35,660 nt of DNA from Paenarthrobacter sp. Z7-10 (lineage in GTDB: Bacteria > Actinomycetota > Actinomycetes > Actinomycetales > Micrococcaceae), in NCBI RefSeq assembly GCF_026932795.1, contig NZ_JADPVH010000042.1, positions 1 to 35,660 on the forward strand. The letters run 5' to 3'. Both the position numbers and the translations under genes were made by a program. This document shows positions 34,468 through 35,660 of this stretch, in pieces. Position 1 is the first letter of the stretch. The number at the start of each line of letters is the position of its first letter. The notes beneath the pieces are model-generated. The model was not told the origin of the DNA. It saw only the letters and a list, made by a program, of their open reading frames with translations, and did not search any database.

Positions 34468-35385
34468 CTAACTCACTGTTGTCCGTGAGCCGCAGGACAG
34501 CAGGTACTCGCGGGTCCGCTGGGCAATCGGCATTGGTACGTCGAATTTCACCGGGTACATGTCCTGCTCCACAATTCCGAAGATCGGCTTGTTGAGGGCT
34601 TCGACCGCCTCGATAACGGCACTCAGGTCCGGCAGACCACCGGGAGGCTCGCTCATGACGCCGGCAAGGTTGGCGGCGGCCCAGGTCATGTTGTCCGCAT
34701 TGACCATGGCCAGGACCTCCGGGTTGATCTGCTTGAGGTGCAGGTAGCCGATCCGTTCCGGGTACTTCCGGATCAGCTCCAGACTGTCGGCCCCACAGTA
34801 CTGGGCATGCCCGGTGTCCAGGCACAAGTTCAGCAACTCCGGGTCTGTTTCGGCCAGCAGATGCTCAATGTCCGACTGCCCGCCCACATGCGAGTCCGCA
34901 TGCGGATGGAACTGCTGCTTCAGCCCGAACTCCGTGGCCAGCACCTTGCCAAGCCGGTTGTGACCGGTGAACAGATCGCTCCACTGCCGGTCGTCCAAAG
35001 TGCCGCTTTCCACTGCCTCTCCCGTTACGTCGTCGCGCCACATTGCGGGTATAACGACGATGTGCTCGCCGCCCATGGCCGCCGTGAGTTCCGCCACCTG
35101 CCGGGCGGGCTCCCAGGCTAGGTCCCATTGCTCCACGCCCCGATGGAAGGCTGTGAAGACCGTACCCGCGGAGGCCCGCAGGCCACGTGCCTTCAACTCG
35201 TCGGCCAGGCGCACCGGGTCGGTGGGCAGGTAACCGTAGGGGCCCAACTCGATCCACTTGTAACCGGATTCGGCCGCCTCGTCCAGGAAGCGCTGCCACG
35301 GAGTCTGTTTCGGGTCCTGGGCAAACCAGACTCCCCAAGAATCCGGCGCGGTGCCGATGATTAGTTTGTTCTCAATATCGCTCAT
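34468..35385 (-). CDS. Sugar phosphate isomerase/epimerase family protein (IolE/IolH-like)
   Basis: A 305-residue AP endonuclease 2-type TIM barrel. It begins with IIGTAPDSWGVWF and has metal-ligand segments such as FHPHADSHVGG, LCLDTGHAQYCG and YLHLKQINPE. In iol clusters such proteins are inosose dehydratase (IolE) or its relative IolH. The motif set fits the actinobacterial form often found beside iolG, and I cannot decide between the two. AAGGA lies 7 nt before the ATG at 35385; a longer reading to 35430 would start within a palindromic element. Confidence 0.82.
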   Translation of the reverse strand: MSDIENKLIIGTAPDSWGVWFAQDPKQTPWQRFLDEAAESGYKWIELGPYGYLPTDPVRLADELKARGLRASAGTVFTAFHRGVEQWDLAWEPARQVAELTAAMGGEHIVVIPAMWRDDVTGEAVESGTLDDRQWSDLFTGHNRLGKVLATEFGLKQQFHPHADSHVGGQSDIEHLLAETDPELLNLCLDTGHAQYCGADSLELIRKYPERIGYLHLKQINPEVLAMVNADNMTWAAANLAGVMSEPPGGLPDLSAVIEAVEALNKPIFGIVEQDMYPVKFDVPMPIAQRTREYLLSCGSRTTVS

Positions 35386-35407
35386 CTGGCATTCCTTCAC
35401 TCTCCGG

Positions 35408-35469
35408 CAACTAGGTAACAGATAACGCACTCATTCGGCGTTTTGAGTGCATCAGCTGCCACCTAGTTG
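35408..35469. repeat. 62-bp palindromic element, copy 2
   Basis: Two 26-bp arms (35408-35433 and 35444-35469) match at 21 of 26 positions around the loop TTCGGCGTTT. The loop core CGGCGTT and the adjacent CACTCA / TGAGTGCAT are the same as in copy 1 at 5747-5806, and outer parts (CTAGGT, CAGCTG, CCACC) are recognisably related. It lies between mmsA and the TIM-barrel gene on the minus strand, about 20 nt before the latter's ATG. Confidence 0.85.
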
Positions 35470-35480
35470 GGTGGCGATTA

Positions 35481-35511
35481 GGGGTTGGGTTGGGTTGGGT
35501 GGGGGTTGGGG
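35481..35511 (+). repeat. Telomere-like G-tract array (potential G-quadruplex)
   Basis: Six runs of three to five G residues are separated mainly by TT (units such as GGGTT repeated). The pattern meets the usual rule for an intramolecular G-quadruplex on the plus strand. It starts 3 bp after the mmsA stop, so the mmsA mRNA would carry the C-rich complement. Confidence 0.8.
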
Positions 35512-35513
35512 TG

Positions 35514-35660
35514 TTAGTTGGAGGGGAAGTTGTAGGAGGCACCCGAGGCATGGGTGGGCTCGGGCCAGCGGGAGGTAACGACCTTGCCGCGGGTGTAGAA
35601 CGCCACACCCTCCTCGCCGTAAATGTGCTTATCACCAAAGAGCGAGTTCTTCCAACCACC
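35514..35660 (-). CDS. mmsA: Methylmalonate-semialdehyde dehydrogenase, C-terminal part
   Basis: Only the last 48 codons are in the window; the gene runs off the right edge. The translated end [33 protein letters not shown] (residues counted from the edge: 1-33) followed by a short Ser/Asn-rich tail is the conserved C-terminus of MmsA/IolA. The enzyme oxidises malonate or methylmalonate semialdehyde to acetyl- or propionyl-CoA and is the last step of inositol breakdown, in keeping with the neighbours. Confidence 0.93.
   Translation of the reverse strand, partial: GGWKNSLFGDKHIYGEEGVAFYTRGKVVTSRWPEPTHASGASYNFPSN

Noticed and set aside
35481-35511. Replicon telomere or end of a linear element
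   Set aside because: The G-tract is internal, next to an ordinary catabolic gene that continues past it, and bacterial linear replicon ends do not use such repeats.

Overview
The window is high-GC, gene-dense DNA that reads like a chromosome segment of a soil actinobacterium of the Arthrobacter/Pseudarthrobacter type (Micrococcaceae). The assignment rests on the mix of gene families (heterotetrameric sarcosine oxidase, a creatinase very close to the classical bacterial enzyme, a ferritin-VIT fusion, actinobacterial iol genes, a small Csp) and on frequent GTG starts and stop/start overlaps. No species-level call is possible from the sequence alone. I see no rRNA, tRNA, insertion sequence, phage gene or CRISPR array.

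Layout. 1-2.7 kb: a polar amino acid (glutamate-type) ABC importer, with a lipoprotein and two permeases; the ATPase must lie outside. 2.8-5.8 kb: a cold-shock protein with a clear terminator, an exported-looking alpha/beta hydrolase, an NADPH-FMN reductase and a Vsr-type mismatch endonuclease whose 3' end runs into a 60-bp palindrome. 5.9-9.5 kb (minus strand): XRE-cupin regulator, agmatinase-family ureohydrolase and ThDP decarboxylase, which I interpret as guanidinobutyrase plus 2-ketoarginine decarboxylase. 9.9-11.0 kb: ferritin-VIT metal transporter. 11.2-15.4 kb: NCS1 permease and PuuE-like deacetylase-fold hydrolase, divergent from a PucR regulator (probably cyclic amide, imide or purine-type nitrogen use).

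15.4-29.6 kb is the core of the window: a two-armed creatine/sarcosine catabolic locus. The minus-strand operon glyA-soxB-soxD-soxA-soxG-sdaA-purU-cupin has overlapping or near-overlapping genes for its first seven members. On the plus strand lie a GntR/FCD regulator, an MHS-family transporter, creatinase and an IclR regulator. Together they encode uptake (inferred), creatine to sarcosine plus urea, sarcosine to glycine plus methylene-THF plus peroxide, glycine plus methylene-THF to serine, and serine to pyruvate plus ammonia; PurU vents surplus formyl-THF as formate. Candidate promoters and inverted-repeat operators sit in the central regulatory region.

29.6-35.7 kb: a VOC protein, a LOG-family protein preceded by a truncated SRPBCC remnant, and then part of a myo-inositol catabolic cluster: GntR/UTRA regulator, iolB, iolG, an IolE/IolH-like TIM-barrel protein and the 3' end of mmsA.

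The least explained material is non-coding: two related dispersed palindromes (5.75 and 35.4 kb), a telomere-like G-tract array (35.5 kb), several families of short tandem or inverted repeats flanking catabolic operons, and paired operator-like inverted repeats at the creatine transporter promoter.
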